Assembly: GCF_000178455.1 (NCBI RefSeq)
Contig: NZ_ADNU01000043.1
Span: 1 to 64,000 of the forward strand
Origin: Brevibacterium mcbrellneri ATCC 49030
GTDB lineage: Bacteria > Actinomycetota > Actinomycetes > Actinomycetales > Brevibacteriaceae
Length of the DNA stretch: 64,000 bases
Direction of reading: 5' to 3'
Under the pieces are notes generated by a model, which saw nothing but the letters and a program-made list of their open reading frames with translations, was not told the DNA's origin and did not search any database. Shown one piece after another: positions 35,327 to 44,987 of this stretch. Numbering within the stretch: position 1 is the stretch's first letter; each line of letters starts with the position of its first letter. A program made the position numbers and the translations under genes.

Positions 35327-36094
35327 ATGGGCGCTCAAGACACACTCGATCCGGTCAGTGACAGCAAACGCGACAAGAAACGTGACAGAAAGTTAGCGGC
35401 AGCGAAGTCTCAGCACGCCCGCCGCTTGCGCAATCTGCGTGTTGACGTCACGCGTTTTATGGAGATCCGCCCCAGTTGGCGCGGGTGGATTCACGCTGGC
35501 GCGTTCCCTCTAGCCGTCGTTGGTGGGCTCGCTGCTGTCATTTTGTGCCCCACAGTCGCTTCGCGCTTAGCCTCAGCAATTTTCGCTATCACCGGCATGA
35601 TGCTGTTCGGAACGTCTGCCATGTATCACCGTGGTTCGTGGCGTGTCCGCGTGCGGATCTTGCTACGCCGACTGGACCACGCCAACATTTTCCTCATCAC
35701 CGCCGGAACGTACACGCCACTTGCGGTGTTGCTTTTGGACCCGCCCGCGTCGTGGTGGCTTTTGGGCATCATTTGGACTGGCGCTATTTTGGGCGTGGTT
35801 TTTCGACTCATCTGGATCAGTGCCCCGCGCTGGCTTTTTGTACCTGTGTACATTGGCATTGGAATCGCTGGAATTGGTTTCATCCCGTCCATGTGGATGC
35901 ACAATTTGGCTGCGGGAATTCTCATTGTGATCGGTGGTGCTTCTTACGTTACGGGTGCGGTGATTTACGCTTTGAAGCGCCCCAACCCGTTCCCAGCACA
36001 ATTCGGGTTCCACGAAATTTTCCACACCGCAACCGTGATCGGCTACGGATGCCATTTGGCGGCAATTCTCGTGTCAGCAGTAGCTGCGCTTTAA
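35327..36094 (+). CDS. Hemolysin III/TrhA family membrane protein
   Basis: 255 residues with seven predicted transmembrane helices after a basic N-terminus (KRDKKRDRKLAAAK). Family motifs: FGTSAMYHRGSWRVRVRILLRRLDHANIFLITAGTYTPLA and FGFHEIFHTATVIGYGCHLAA with conserved histidines and aspartate of the PAQR/TrhA superfamily. Bacterial members are linked to membrane-energy or fatty-acid homeostasis rather than haemolysis. Confidence 0.92.
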   Translation: MGAQDTLDPVSDSKRDKKRDRKLAAAKSQHARRLRNLRVDVTRFMEIRPSWRGWIHAGAFPLAVVGGLAAVILCPTVASRLASAIFAITGMMLFGTSAMYHRGSWRVRVRILLRRLDHANIFLITAGTYTPLAVLLLDPPASWWLLGIIWTGAILGVVFRLIWISAPRWLFVPVYIGIGIAGIGFIPSMWMHNLAAGILIVIGGASYVTGAVIYALKRPNPFPAQFGFHEIFHTATVIGYGCHLAAILVSAVAAL

Positions 36095-36129
36095 AGGGAA
36101 CAAACAATAACCACCGAGGTCGTTCCCGG

Positions 36130-36432
36130 CTAGGATTCGTCCTGCTGGTTGCGCTGTTTTTGCTCCAGGATCGCTTCTGCTTCTTCACGCGACTGCCGGG
36201 GATCAACACGCACGGGGAGCACGTTCGACTCAACGGCACCATCCCGGGCGCGTAGCCTTCTGACTTTGCGTGCTGCGAGGTTCGCCAGCACAATACCGGC
36301 AATGACGACGGCAAGCGTGATGAGGAACCCGATTGTCCCGGGTGTCACGAGCTCTTCGTCGGGAATAGGTTTTTTGGTGGGCGGAGCGGTTGCTGCCCAC
36401 ATGGCGATGGTGGTTATTGCCATGGCTGTCAT
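36130..36432 (-). CDS. Small membrane protein downstream of mca
   Basis: 100 residues: an N-terminal hydrophobic stretch (AITTIAMWAATAP), a transmembrane helix TIGFLITLAVVIAGIVLANLAA, then a basic RKVRRLRAR anchor and a charged C-terminal helix. The ATG overlaps the mca stop (ATGA), so it is cotranscribed. Similar small proteins follow mca in other actinobacteria; function is unknown. Confidence 0.8.
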   Translation of the reverse strand: MTAMAITTIAMWAATAPPTKKPIPDEELVTPGTIGFLITLAVVIAGIVLANLAARKVRRLRARDGAVESNVLPVRVDPRQSREEAEAILEQKQRNQQDES

Positions 36433-37385
36433 GACTGTTCTCCTGAACGTTGGGCACGCACTTTTCGCAGTTCGTCTTCGCCAATAACCGTGCCGTCTTC
36501 CAAGGTCACTCCTGCGAAGAGGTCGCTTTCCACGAAATCTGCACGAGGATCGAGCCCACGGCCGGTGTTGTCGATTGCGAGTTCAAACTCTTCTGTTGGC
36601 CAGTATTCCGAGGCGAGTTTACGGATGTCAGAGAAGAAGCCACCGTTGGGGTCAATCTGGGTGGCGTGAGCAAGCAGTGCCCGGCGTGCAGTATCCATAA
36701 ACTCCTGCGATTCGATGCGAGCGGTGAGCCAGGTTTCGCGTGCGGGTCGCTCGTTATACTTTTTCACCATGCCAGCAAGTGGTGATTCGAGCCCTTTCTC
36801 TTCAAGGAGAGCGTGAACCCGCATCCACTTAGCGGGAGATAGGTCCTGGTTGTAGTACACCTTTTGCACATTCCACGGTTCTCCCAGTTCAGGATGTTCC
36901 GCATCATCAGCCGCCGCTTGAATCGCGGCCATCGTCACCGTGTGCGTGTGGATGTGATCAGGGTGTGGGTAACCGCCCAGTTCGTCATATGTGGTGATGA
37001 CGTGTGGCTTAAATCGCCGAATGATGTTGACCAAAGGACGCGCAGCAACGTGGGCAGGGACCCGGTAGAAGCACCCGTGAGGAACCTGGGTCTCAAAGTC
37101 ACCGTCGGGAAGTCCTGAGTCAACAAACCCTACCCACTGGTGATCAGCACCCAGAATCGACGCCGCAGTGGCCATTTCACGGCGACGAAGTTCCGCAATG
37201 TCACGTTCTGCCGCCGGGGAGTCGGCTAGGGCAGGATTGAGAATGTCACCGGCTTCTCCCCCGGTCATGGTTGCAATCAAAACTTGGGCGCCCAACGAAG
37301 TGTACAGAGCTGTTGTAGCCGCACCTTTAGACGATTCATCGTCTGGGTGTGCGTGAACGGCGAGCAACCGAAGGGCCGAATACAT
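36429..37385 (-). CDS. mca: Mycothiol S-conjugate amidase
   Basis: 318 residues from the ATG at 37385 (AAGGAG upstream); the frame to 37418 is longer without support. It cleaves mycothiol S-conjugates to mercapturic acids for detoxification. The zinc site is in LLAVHAHPDDESSKGAA (HPDD) and HPDHIHTHTVT. The family's YDELGGYPHPDH and SPAKWMRVHALLEE are present. The related MshB deacetylase is distinguished by length and these segments. Its presence implies a mycothiol-producing actinobacterium. Confidence 0.93.
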   Translation of the reverse strand: MYSALRLLAVHAHPDDESSKGAATTALYTSLGAQVLIATMTGGEAGDILNPALADSPAAERDIAELRRREMATAASILGADHQWVGFVDSGLPDGDFETQVPHGCFYRVPAHVAARPLVNIIRRFKPHVITTYDELGGYPHPDHIHTHTVTMAAIQAAADDAEHPELGEPWNVQKVYYNQDLSPAKWMRVHALLEEKGLESPLAGMVKKYNERPARETWLTARIESQEFMDTARRALLAHATQIDPNGGFFSDIRKLASEYWPTEEFELAIDNTGRGLDPRADFVESDLFAGVTLEDGTVIGEDELRKVRAQRSGEQS

Positions 37386-37462
37386 GCATCTCCTTAGAGA
37401 TCTATATGATGAAAGCAACTATCATAGATTAGTCGTTTTGCCCCGCGTTTACGAAAGCTCCC

Positions 37463-37858
37463 ATGGAATCGCTTGACTCTCGATACGGTCGCCAGGGCGT
37501 TAACAAACGCCCACTCCTGTTGGCACTGGCCTGCGTCGTCGTCATTTTGATTGCCGGAGCGGCATTTCTCGCATTTAAACCACGCACCAACCCACATGCA
37601 CCTGAAACTTCACACTTCACCGCCCATGACGCCGCTAACGCATCTGTGGCTTTTTCCATAGTCCCCGATGCCCAACGGGACGTCCGGTGTGCAGCTGTCA
37701 TTAGGAACCAGTACGAAGCAGTCGTGGGCTACAAAGAAGTCACTATTCCCGCAGACCCCCAAGCGACCTCGGCATCCATGTACCACGACAGTGTTGACAT
37801 TCGCACTACCCAAAAAGGGGCACAAGGAAACGTGGAATCTTGTGCCTTTGTGGGATAA
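37463..37858 (+). CDS. DUF4307 membrane protein
   Basis: 131 residues: short cytoplasmic start with RYGR, one transmembrane helix (PLLLALACVVVILIAGAAFLAF), then an extracytoplasmic domain with DAQRDVRCAAVIRNQYEAVVGYKEVTIP and a conserved Cys pair (C74 and C128 region). This is the actinobacterial DUF4307 family, usually found between mca and greA as here. Function unknown. Confidence 0.9.
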   Translation: MESLDSRYGRQGVNKRPLLLALACVVVILIAGAAFLAFKPRTNPHAPETSHFTAHDAANASVAFSIVPDAQRDVRCAAVIRNQYEAVVGYKEVTIPADPQATSASMYHDSVDIRTTQKGAQGNVESCAFVG

Positions 37859-37874
37859 GATAGCGGTTTAATGT

Positions 37875-37904
37875 ATCCCGAGTTCCACCAAAGGAACCCG
37901 GGAT
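37875..37904 (+). terminator. Rho-independent terminator after the DUF4307 gene
   Basis: ATCCCGAGTTCC pairs with GGAACCCGGGAT (one mismatch) around a six-base loop ACCAAA, followed by a T-rich stretch GTTTTGTT. It separates the DUF4307 gene from greA. Confidence 0.8.
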
Positions 37905-37959
37905 ATGTTTTGTTCCAGCTAGCCAAACGACCACTGGCGCAGCATAGAAAGGCACAATT

Positions 37960-38451
37960 ATGACCGCGGAAAACACCGCAGACCAGACGTGGCTCACGCC
38001 CCAAGCGTTTGAACGTCTCACCAAGGAGCTCGAGCATCTGTCGGGACCCGGTCGCACGGAAATTGCCGAGCGCATCGAATCTGCTCGTGACGAAGGCGAT
38101 CTCAAAGAAAACGGTGGCTACCACGCAGCACGTGAAGAACAAGGAAAGCTCGAAGCGCGTATTCGCGAACTCGAACACTTGTTGCAAAACGCAAATGTGA
38201 GCGAACCGGACGGTGATGAGTCAACCGTGACTCCTGGCAAGCTCGTCACTCTGAAGATGGGACGTCGCAAAATCGAGTTCCTGTTGGGCTCACGCGAAAT
38301 CATTTCAGAAGAAGACCACGTTGACGTCTTCTCTGAAAAGTCACCTTTGGGAGCAGCCGTAAACGGTAAGAAGGTGGGCGACAAAGTGGAGTATGAAGCT
38401 CCTAACGGTCGCATGATCGAAGTCACTATCGAATCGGCAAAAGCGTACTAA
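37960..38451 (+). CDS. greA: Transcription elongation factor GreA
   Basis: 163 residues. The N-terminal antiparallel coiled coil contains ARDEGDLKENGGYHAAREEQGKLEARI, with the acidic tip DEGDLKEN that stimulates RNA-polymerase cleavage of backtracked transcripts. The C-terminal FKBP-like domain ends SPLGAAVNGKKVGDKVEYEAPNG. It is monocistronic, with a strong terminator immediately after. Confidence 0.97.
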   Translation: MTAENTADQTWLTPQAFERLTKELEHLSGPGRTEIAERIESARDEGDLKENGGYHAAREEQGKLEARIRELEHLLQNANVSEPDGDESTVTPGKLVTLKMGRRKIEFLLGSREIISEEDHVDVFSEKSPLGAAVNGKKVGDKVEYEAPNGRMIEVTIESAKAY

Positions 38452-38468
38452 TAGGTGTATAAGAAAAG

Positions 38469-38498
38469 CCGTGGAACCCGTTGGTTCCACGGTTTTTT
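38469..38498 (+). terminator. Rho-independent terminator of greA
   Basis: CCGTGGAACC and GGTTCCACGG form a perfect 10-bp stem with a short loop CGTT, followed by six T residues. It is a textbook intrinsic terminator. Confidence 0.92.
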
Positions 38499-38510
38499 CA
38501 TTCACCGAAC

Positions 38511-39908
38511 CTACTTCTCGGAAGTTGTTTGCGTTCCTTGTTGCGGCGCCCCAGCTTCCACATGCTGCTTCGACTTTTGAGCTTCCACATGTTCTGAAGT
38601 GGCTTCTTTCGCTTTCGTTAGTGCCTCGCTATCTCCTTTGATCTTCACCAGCGCTTCGTTGGCTTTTTTCATGTATTCGGGGTTTCCGCTCAAAGTGAGC
38701 ACCACCGTGTTGAGCATGGCGACGAAAGGAACAGCGAACAGCGCACCTGGGATACCGTACAACACACCACCACCGGTCACTGCCAAAACAACAGCCAACG
38801 GGTGAACGGCAACGGCCTTACCCATGAGGAACGGTTGTAACACATTTCCTTCGAGTTGCTGAACACCGACCACCACAATGAGCATGATGATGGCAGTGAC
38901 CAGGCCTTTGGAAACGAGAGCCACGAGCACGGCGATAACACCGGTCAGCACGGCACCTACCAGAGGAATGAACGACGCCAAGAACACCAGCACGGTCAGC
39001 GGAAAGGCCAGCGGAATACCCAGAGCAAAAGCACCGATACCAATACCTACAGCGTCAATGCCGGCAACAAGCACTTGGACGCGGACGTACTGAACAAGTG
39101 TGCTCCATCCGTTGACTGCAGCCGCAACCGACTTCGGTTGAGCTGGTTTAGGCAGAAGGCGCACAAACCACTGGAAGATACGTCCGCCGTCATACAAGAA
39201 GAAGAACGATGCAAACAGGGTGATCAACAGGCCGGTGACAAAGTTCCCAATACTCGAAGCAGCCCCCAACGCGCCGGAAGCGATCTTTCCCTGTGATTTC
39301 TGAAGCCAGTCGAGTGCCTTGCCACTGAGCTCGTCGAGATAGCTTGTGATGACTGTGGAGTCAATACCAAACGGGTTGTTCTGAACAAACGCGTTCAGTT
39401 TGTTGACACCAAGAACGACCTGGTGGGCAAGGGCGGGGAACCCGACCACAATCTGCTGACCGGTAAATGCCAGAAGCCCCAAGACCACAAGAATAAAACC
39501 AAGAAACGTAGTGATCACGGAAAGCGTGTGCGGCCACTTGTGGCGGTCAAGGAAACTCACAGCTGGTGCCATCAAGGCCGCGAGAAGAAGCGCGATCAAA
39601 CACGGCAGCACCAGGATTGAGACCTTCGACAGCCCCCAGAATGCCACCGCAACAGCAGCAATCACGATGAGAGAACGCCAGCTCCATGCCGCAGCCAGCT
39701 TCAGTCCGGGTGAAACGTAGGGAGGTTTCTGGCTCTCTTCGCGCGCTTGCTCAATTTCACGATCGTTAAAGTCGTCCAAGCTGATTGCTTGTGTGGGTTG
39801 TGGTTCTTCTTCGCGAACCTTGTTCACGTTGCGCAACCACCTGCCCAAAATGGGATTGCGTCGGCTCTTCGAGTTCATGACAAATAGCTTACCGTCGCTT
39901 TTATTCAT
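38511..39908 (-). CDS. AI-2E (PerM/YdiK) family transporter
   Basis: 465 residues; an alternative ATG at 39878 (MNSKSRRNPI) would shorten it by ten. The AI-2E transporter domain has about eight membrane helices, with FASFFFLYDGGRIFQWFVRLLP, the VLVFLASFIPLVGAVLTGVIAVLVAL segment and QQLEGNVLQPFLMGKAVAVHPLAVVLAVTGGG. Both ends are long, charged and cytoplasmic. Family members export varied small molecules or ions; the substrate is unknown. Confidence 0.9.
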   Translation of the reverse strand: MNKSDGKLFVMNSKSRRNPILGRWLRNVNKVREEEPQPTQAISLDDFNDREIEQAREESQKPPYVSPGLKLAAAWSWRSLIVIAAVAVAFWGLSKVSILVLPCLIALLLAALMAPAVSFLDRHKWPHTLSVITTFLGFILVVLGLLAFTGQQIVVGFPALAHQVVLGVNKLNAFVQNNPFGIDSTVITSYLDELSGKALDWLQKSQGKIASGALGAASSIGNFVTGLLITLFASFFFLYDGGRIFQWFVRLLPKPAQPKSVAAAVNGWSTLVQYVRVQVLVAGIDAVGIGIGAFALGIPLAFPLTVLVFLASFIPLVGAVLTGVIAVLVALVSKGLVTAIIMLIVVVGVQQLEGNVLQPFLMGKAVAVHPLAVVLAVTGGGVLYGIPGALFAVPFVAMLNTVVLTLSGNPEYMKKANEALVKIKGDSEALTKAKEATSEHVEAQKSKQHVEAGAPQQGTQTTSEK

Positions 39909-39920
39909 AGACTCAAACCG

Positions 39921-40793
39921 ATGAAAGCATCCACGAAACTTCTTGTTACATCGCTCACCCTCCCGCTCATAGCTGGGGCTGGGGCAGCGATGTTGCGCAT
40001 GCAGTCAAACCGGATGCGTGCCCTGTTCGAACGCGACCTCACGTTGCCTGGCGAAGACATCGCCATGACGATCGGCCCTGACGACACGTCAGCGGAAGCG
40101 GGAACCACCTCGGCGCCCTTAGACACCCACTCCGAAGACCTACCGGCGTTAGCAGTGATTGGGGATTCGTGGATCGCGGGAACAGGACCGGGTGCCCCGT
40201 CCCCGGCCGCCCTCATGGGCCGAGGTCTTTCCACCTTGCTGGGGCAACGCGTCCGAGTGCGTGCTTGCACCCAGCCTGGCGCCCGAGGTGAAGAGATGAG
40301 TGCGCAGATCGCCACAGTCCTGGCGGACTCGAGGATGCGGCGTTCGCGTTCGGGTTCAACAGCTCCGCGTTTTGCGGTTATTTCAATGGGCTCAGCGGAC
40401 CTTGTTCGCCCCAGCGTGACCCACAGTGGCGTGGCTGTTTTTAGTAGTGCACTTAACCGTCTGGAGCGTGAAGGGGGCTACCGAGTTGTGGTTCTCACAT
40501 GCCCTAACCTCGGCTTGCTTCCTGGCGTGCGGCGCCCGCTTCGTACAATCCTTCGTCGCTCTTCACGCGTAGTGTCTGGTTCGCAGTGGCTCATGGCGGT
40601 GAGTTCGCACGCGCTTCCCATTTCTCTTAACCAGGTGCTCTCAGGCACCGCGCAGGTAGGACTGCTGGCCGATTCGCGTCGTAGCCCCTCTCCCCTGGGG
40701 TATAAGCAGATCGTGGCGGCTGTTCTTGCTCGCATTTCAGCCGATCTTGAATCGCAAGTTTTGTCTACGCCAGATTCCGAGGAGCAAAAGTGA
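39921..40793 (+). CDS. SGNH/GDSL-family hydrolase
   Basis: 290 residues. An N-terminal hydrophobic segment (LLVTSLTLPLIAGAGAAML) suggests membrane anchoring or export. VIGDSWIAGTG carries the GDS nucleophile serine, then the ISMGSADLVRPS block II/III-like Asn-less segment. The C-terminal LGYKQIVA replaces the usual DxxH (only weakly matched). Similar proteins precede maf in related actinobacteria. Substrate unknown. Confidence 0.8.
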   Translation: MKASTKLLVTSLTLPLIAGAGAAMLRMQSNRMRALFERDLTLPGEDIAMTIGPDDTSAEAGTTSAPLDTHSEDLPALAVIGDSWIAGTGPGAPSPAALMGRGLSTLLGQRVRVRACTQPGARGEEMSAQIATVLADSRMRRSRSGSTAPRFAVISMGSADLVRPSVTHSGVAVFSSALNRLEREGGYRVVVLTCPNLGLLPGVRRPLRTILRRSSRVVSGSQWLMAVSSHALPISLNQVLSGTAQVGLLADSRRSPSPLGYKQIVAAVLARISADLESQVLSTPDSEEQK

Positions 40794-41464
40794 ACACAAT
40801 TGTCACCGTCCTTGCTTCCAGTTCACCTAGCCGACTGTCCCTGTTGCGGCAAGCCGGGATTGAACCGGTTGTGATTCGCCCGCAGGTCGACGAAAACGCT
40901 GTTGTTGAGGAGGTTTCTCCGCAGTCCGTGATTGATGAGGTCGCCCTTTTGGCGCAGACGAAAGCGCACGCGGTCATCACGGCTCTGGCACAGGACCCGC
41001 ACGAGGACCTTGTGGGTACGGCAGACACGTGCGTTCTGATCGCGTGTGATTCGCTTCTGGAGTTAAACGGTGAGTCGGTGGGCAAGCCGGGTAACGCACA
41101 GGCCACGGCCGAGGTGTGGAAACGTTTACGTGGAAAGTCGGCTGTTCTGCACACGGGGCACTGCATTGCTCTTTTGCGCAGAGGACGCGCGGGTTGGGAC
41201 CTGATTGACCAAGCTGACGCTGTTGGTTCAACCACGCTTCACACCGCTGACATCAGCGAAGAAGAGATCGCCGCGTATTGCAAAACAGGCGAACCGTTCC
41301 ACGTAGCTGGTGCCTTGACGATCGACGGGTACGGGGCGGCCTTTGTTAAATCGCTTGAGGGTGACCACACGAACGTCATTGGGTTGAGTATTCCGCTTGC
41401 ACGCACCCTGGTCACTGGTTTGGGCATCAGCTGGCCGAAACTATGGAAAATAACTTCCACGTAG
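40790..41464 (+). CDS. Maf-family nucleotide pyrophosphatase
   Basis: 224 residues from the GTG at 40790, overlapping the upstream stop by 4 bp. N-terminal LASSSPSRLSLLRQAGIEPVV, ACDSLLELNGESVGKPGNAQ, and the C-terminal YCKTGEPFHVAGALTIDGYGA with VIGLSIPL are Maf signatures. It removes non-canonical or methylated NTPs (dTTP/UTP/m-NTP class). It forms a two-gene unit with the SGNH hydrolase. Confidence 0.93.
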   Translation: MNTIVTVLASSSPSRLSLLRQAGIEPVVIRPQVDENAVVEEVSPQSVIDEVALLAQTKAHAVITALAQDPHEDLVGTADTCVLIACDSLLELNGESVGKPGNAQATAEVWKRLRGKSAVLHTGHCIALLRRGRAGWDLIDQADAVGSTTLHTADISEEEIAAYCKTGEPFHVAGALTIDGYGAAFVKSLEGDHTNVIGLSIPLARTLVTGLGISWPKLWKITST

Positions 41465-41549
41465 TTTTGTAGCGTGTCTACAAAAGATTTGGAGACGGTA
41501 GCAAGCTCTCATAGATTTGCCTCGTCAGATTTTCGTGACGGGAGATTGA

Positions 41550-43292
41550 ATGAGCGCCCAGTTTTCAAAGGTTCTTATCGCTAACCGCGGTGAGATCGCA
41601 CTACGGATCGTTCGCGCATGCCGTGACCTTGGACTGCAGTCGGTTGCCGTGTACACCAGCGCTGAATCCAACGCCGATTTCGTCCGGTTCGCCGATGACG
41701 CCTGGCTCCTGCCAGGAACCGGTGCAGCGACGACCTACCTGGATATGCGGGCGCTTATCGACATCGCTCACCGCTCCGGCGCTCAAGCAATTCACCCTGG
41801 GTACGGCTACCTAGCCGAAAGTCCCGAGTTCGCCCGCGCAGTCACCGAAGCGGGCCTCACGTGGATCGGCCCGGCCCCAGACGCTCTCGAAGCTCTTGGC
41901 GATAAGGCCGGGGCTCGTGCTGTTGCTGAAGCTGTTGGTGCCCCAATCACGCCAGGCTCGGGGCGTGCGGTCAAAGACATTGAAGACGCACTCGCTATTG
42001 CCGACTCGATTGGCTACCCGGTCGCAGTGAAGGCTGTTCACGGTGGCGGTGGACGCGGTTTCCGCACGGCAGCCAACCGCGAAGACCTTCCAACTGCTCT
42101 CGAATCAGCCAGCCGTGAAGCGGTTGCCGCGTTTGGCCGTGGCGAATGCTTGTTGGAAAAGCAGATTGTGCGACCACGCCACATCGAAACGCAGTGTTTG
42201 GCTGACTCGCACGGCAACGTCGTGGTGGTTTCTACCCGCGACTGTTCACTTCAGCGGCGCCACCAAAAAGTCGTTGAAGAAGCACCCGCACCTTTTTTGA
42301 GCGATGAACAGAACCAGGTTTTGGTTGAAGCATCCAAGAAGATCCTGTCTCACGTGGGGTATGTGGGGGCGGCCACGTGTGAGTTCCTTTTGGGCCAAGA
42401 CGGCACCATCACGTTCATGGAAGCAAACGCCCGCATTCAGGTCGAGCACACAATCACAGAAGAAGTCACTGGGGTCGACCTGGTGGCGTGGCAGCTCAAG
42501 ATTGCCCGTGGCGAGCAGCTCCCCTCTTCTCTGCCTGCTCCACGTGGCCATGCGTTCCAGTTCCGCATTAACGCGGAGAACCCAGCAAACCGGTTCATCC
42601 CCGCGACTGGCCGGATCGTTGAACTTCACGAACCAGCGGGCCCCGGTATCCGTATGGACTCTGGTGTCAAAGAAGGCACTGTTGTAGGAACAGACTTTGA
42701 CCCCATGCTGGCCAAGCTGATCGTGACAGGTGAAGACCGCGAACAGGCGCTTGCCCGTGCTAGGCGTGCTCTCGACGAGTACGTTCTCCAGGGCGTAGCC
42801 ACTTTGCTTCCTCTGCACCGCGAGCTGGTGCGTACCCCAGCGTTCACCACCGACTTTTCGGTCTACACGCTGTGGTTAGAACAAGAGTTCATGCCATCTT
42901 TCTCAGCTCCACAAGAACTCACTGCTGAAACGAGCCCCGAAGACACTACCACCGACGTCGTGGTGGAAGTTGACGGTCACCGTCTGACAGTGAAGGTCCC
43001 AGCGAGCCTCACCACCGGTGGGCAGCAGACCAAGGTGAAACCACCTCGGCGACGGAAAACCACCCGCATTGCTGCCAACTCCGGTGACCTCACCGCCCCC
43101 ATGCAAGGCACCATCGTGGCTGTTGACGTTCAGCCCGGTGACACCGTGAACGAAGGCGACCGCCTGGCAGTCATTGAAGCGATGAAGATGGAGCAACCTC
43201 TCACCGCCACCCGCACCGCAACTGTTAGCGAAGTGTGCGTAGAAGCTGGTTCGGCTGTGAAGTCGGGAGCTCCCTTGGTGAAGTTCCAATAG
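41550..43292 (+). CDS. Acyl-CoA carboxylase alpha subunit (biotin carboxylase + BCCP)
   Basis: 580 residues. The biotin carboxylase part starts FSKVLIANRGEIALRIVRACRDLG, with GYGYLAESPEFA, the ATP-grasp loop KAVHGGGGRGFR, and RDCSLQRRHQKVVEEAPAP. After a linker the BCCP domain holds the biotinylation motif EAMKMEQP with the lysine at about residue 545. It generates carboxybiotin for acetyl- or propionyl-CoA carboxylation with a separate beta subunit (not in this window). Size and fusion match AccA3-type subunits. Confidence 0.94.
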   Translation: MSAQFSKVLIANRGEIALRIVRACRDLGLQSVAVYTSAESNADFVRFADDAWLLPGTGAATTYLDMRALIDIAHRSGAQAIHPGYGYLAESPEFARAVTEAGLTWIGPAPDALEALGDKAGARAVAEAVGAPITPGSGRAVKDIEDALAIADSIGYPVAVKAVHGGGGRGFRTAANREDLPTALESASREAVAAFGRGECLLEKQIVRPRHIETQCLADSHGNVVVVSTRDCSLQRRHQKVVEEAPAPFLSDEQNQVLVEASKKILSHVGYVGAATCEFLLGQDGTITFMEANARIQVEHTITEEVTGVDLVAWQLKIARGEQLPSSLPAPRGHAFQFRINAENPANRFIPATGRIVELHEPAGPGIRMDSGVKEGTVVGTDFDPMLAKLIVTGEDREQALARARRALDEYVLQGVATLLPLHRELVRTPAFTTDFSVYTLWLEQEFMPSFSAPQELTAETSPEDTTTDVVVEVDGHRLTVKVPASLTTGGQQTKVKPPRRRKTTRIAANSGDLTAPMQGTIVAVDVQPGDTVNEGDRLAVIEAMKMEQPLTATRTATVSEVCVEAGSAVKSGAPLVKFQ

Positions 43293-43311
43293 ACACACTC
43301 TTTGTTGCTTT

Positions 43312-44742
43312 TTACTCGCGGAATTCGCGGCGGTGGTGCAAACGGCGGGTCGCTTCTGACAACGAACCACTCACCGACGGGTACACCATAAACGTTGACG
43401 ACAACTGATCGACCGTCAGACGGTTTTCGACCGCGAGCGCAATAGGCGTGATGAGCTCACTCGCCTTAGGGCCCACGACCACTCCTCCGAGCACTGAACC
43501 GGAACCGCGGCGTGCAAACACCTTGATAAAGCCTTCTTCATTGCCTTGCATCTTGGCGCGCGGATTCGTCGCCAACGACACCATGGACCATTCGACGTCG
43601 TGACCTGCCGTCGCAAGATCAGCCTGCGTGAATCCCACAGTGGCGATCTCCGGGGCCGTAAACACGTTCGAAGCCACGTTGCGCAACTTCAGTGGCGCAA
43701 CTGCGTCGCCTAAAGCGTGCCACATGGCGATGCGTCCCTGCATCGCAGCAACGGATGCCAACGGGAACACGCTGGTGCAGTCCCCTGCCGCATAGATTCC
43801 CGGGACCGAGGTGCGAGAAACTCCGTCGACAATAATGTGTCCGCTGTCCTCCAAGTGGACTCCAGCAGCTTCCAGCCCCAAGTCAGCCGTGTTCGGAATC
43901 GAACCGACCGCCATGAGGCAGTGGCTCGCGCGTACCTTACGGCCGTCGGCAAGAACCACCTCAACACCGTCCTCGGTGCGCGTCACCGAATCGGCGCGCG
44001 AACGCGACAACACGTTCATGCCACGGCGACGGAAAGCCGATTCAATCACCTCGGCAGCATCTTCATCCTGCCCCGGAAGCACCCGGTCACGGCTCGACAC
44101 GAGCGTCACTTCACTGCCCAACGCATTGTACGCAGACGCGAACTCTGCACCCGTCACACCTGAACCCACAACGACGAGGTGTTCAGGAAGTTCCTTCAAG
44201 TCATATAGCTGAGTCCACGAAAGAATTCGTTCGCCGTCAGGCATCGCAGACTGAAGTTCACGGGGGTGCGCGCCCACTGCGATCAGAACCGTGTCAGCGG
44301 TCAGCTCATACTCAGTGCCGTTTGTTTCCGTCACATGCACTTCAGACGCGCTCGTGAGGCGACCCGCACCAGTAATCACTTTCACGCCTTCTGACACCAA
44401 GGAATCGTGAATGTCGCTAGCCTGCGCATTCGCCAGCTTCATGATGCGACGGTTCATCGCTTCAAGGTCAACCCACACCTGACCATCCAGGTCGGCCTCC
44501 CCTTCACCTACTCGCAACCCAAGCTGCGAGGACTCGGTGAACTCAACCATGACCTCGGCGGTTGCGATCAAGGACTTTGACGGCACCACGTCAGTGAGAA
44601 CAGCTGAGCCACCAGTACGGTTCTTCTCAATGAGCATGACGTCGGCACCAGAACGAGCAGCGACCAAAGCGGCCTCATAGCCGCCCGGTCCTCCACCAAT
44701 AATGACGACACGATTTTGCGAGGGGTCAAGAACGTTTTTCAC
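43312..44742 (-). CDS. NAD(P)H-quinone dehydrogenase, Lpd-like without redox disulfide
   Basis: 476 residues with the dihydrolipoamide dehydrogenase fold: FAD loop IIGGGPGGYEAALVAA, VVVGSGVTGAEFASAYN, GDCTSVFPLASVAAMQGR and the dimerisation domain. The redox-disulfide position reads TGGSAVLTDVVPSKSLI and lacks both cysteines. This is the mark of LpdA/Rv3303c-type flavoproteins, which reduce quinones rather than lipoamide. It is convergent with the carboxylase gene upstream of it on the map. Confidence 0.9.
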   Translation of the reverse strand: MKNVLDPSQNRVVIIGGGPGGYEAALVAARSGADVMLIEKNRTGGSAVLTDVVPSKSLIATAEVMVEFTESSQLGLRVGEGEADLDGQVWVDLEAMNRRIMKLANAQASDIHDSLVSEGVKVITGAGRLTSASEVHVTETNGTEYELTADTVLIAVGAHPRELQSAMPDGERILSWTQLYDLKELPEHLVVVGSGVTGAEFASAYNALGSEVTLVSSRDRVLPGQDEDAAEVIESAFRRRGMNVLSRSRADSVTRTEDGVEVVLADGRKVRASHCLMAVGSIPNTADLGLEAAGVHLEDSGHIIVDGVSRTSVPGIYAAGDCTSVFPLASVAAMQGRIAMWHALGDAVAPLKLRNVASNVFTAPEIATVGFTQADLATAGHDVEWSMVSLATNPRAKMQGNEEGFIKVFARRGSGSVLGGVVVGPKASELITPIALAVENRLTVDQLSSTFMVYPSVSGSLSEATRRLHHRREFRE

Positions 44743-44987
44743 ATTTCCATTGTGTCAGCCAATGTGACCATTCCAAAGACCGGGGTTACTGCAAAAGAGT
44801 TGACTGCGACTCAAGGCACGCTTAGTCGTGATACGCAAGAGTTTTATGCTGTCAGAAATTTCACACTACAGACCCCTTGTATCAGGCTTGCCATTGTGTG
44901 AATCTTAGGTTACTAAGAATTTTCTTCCCAACCCCGTGCACGCCGACCATGAGCCATATGCACGCGGAACACCTGAGAAAGGACACC

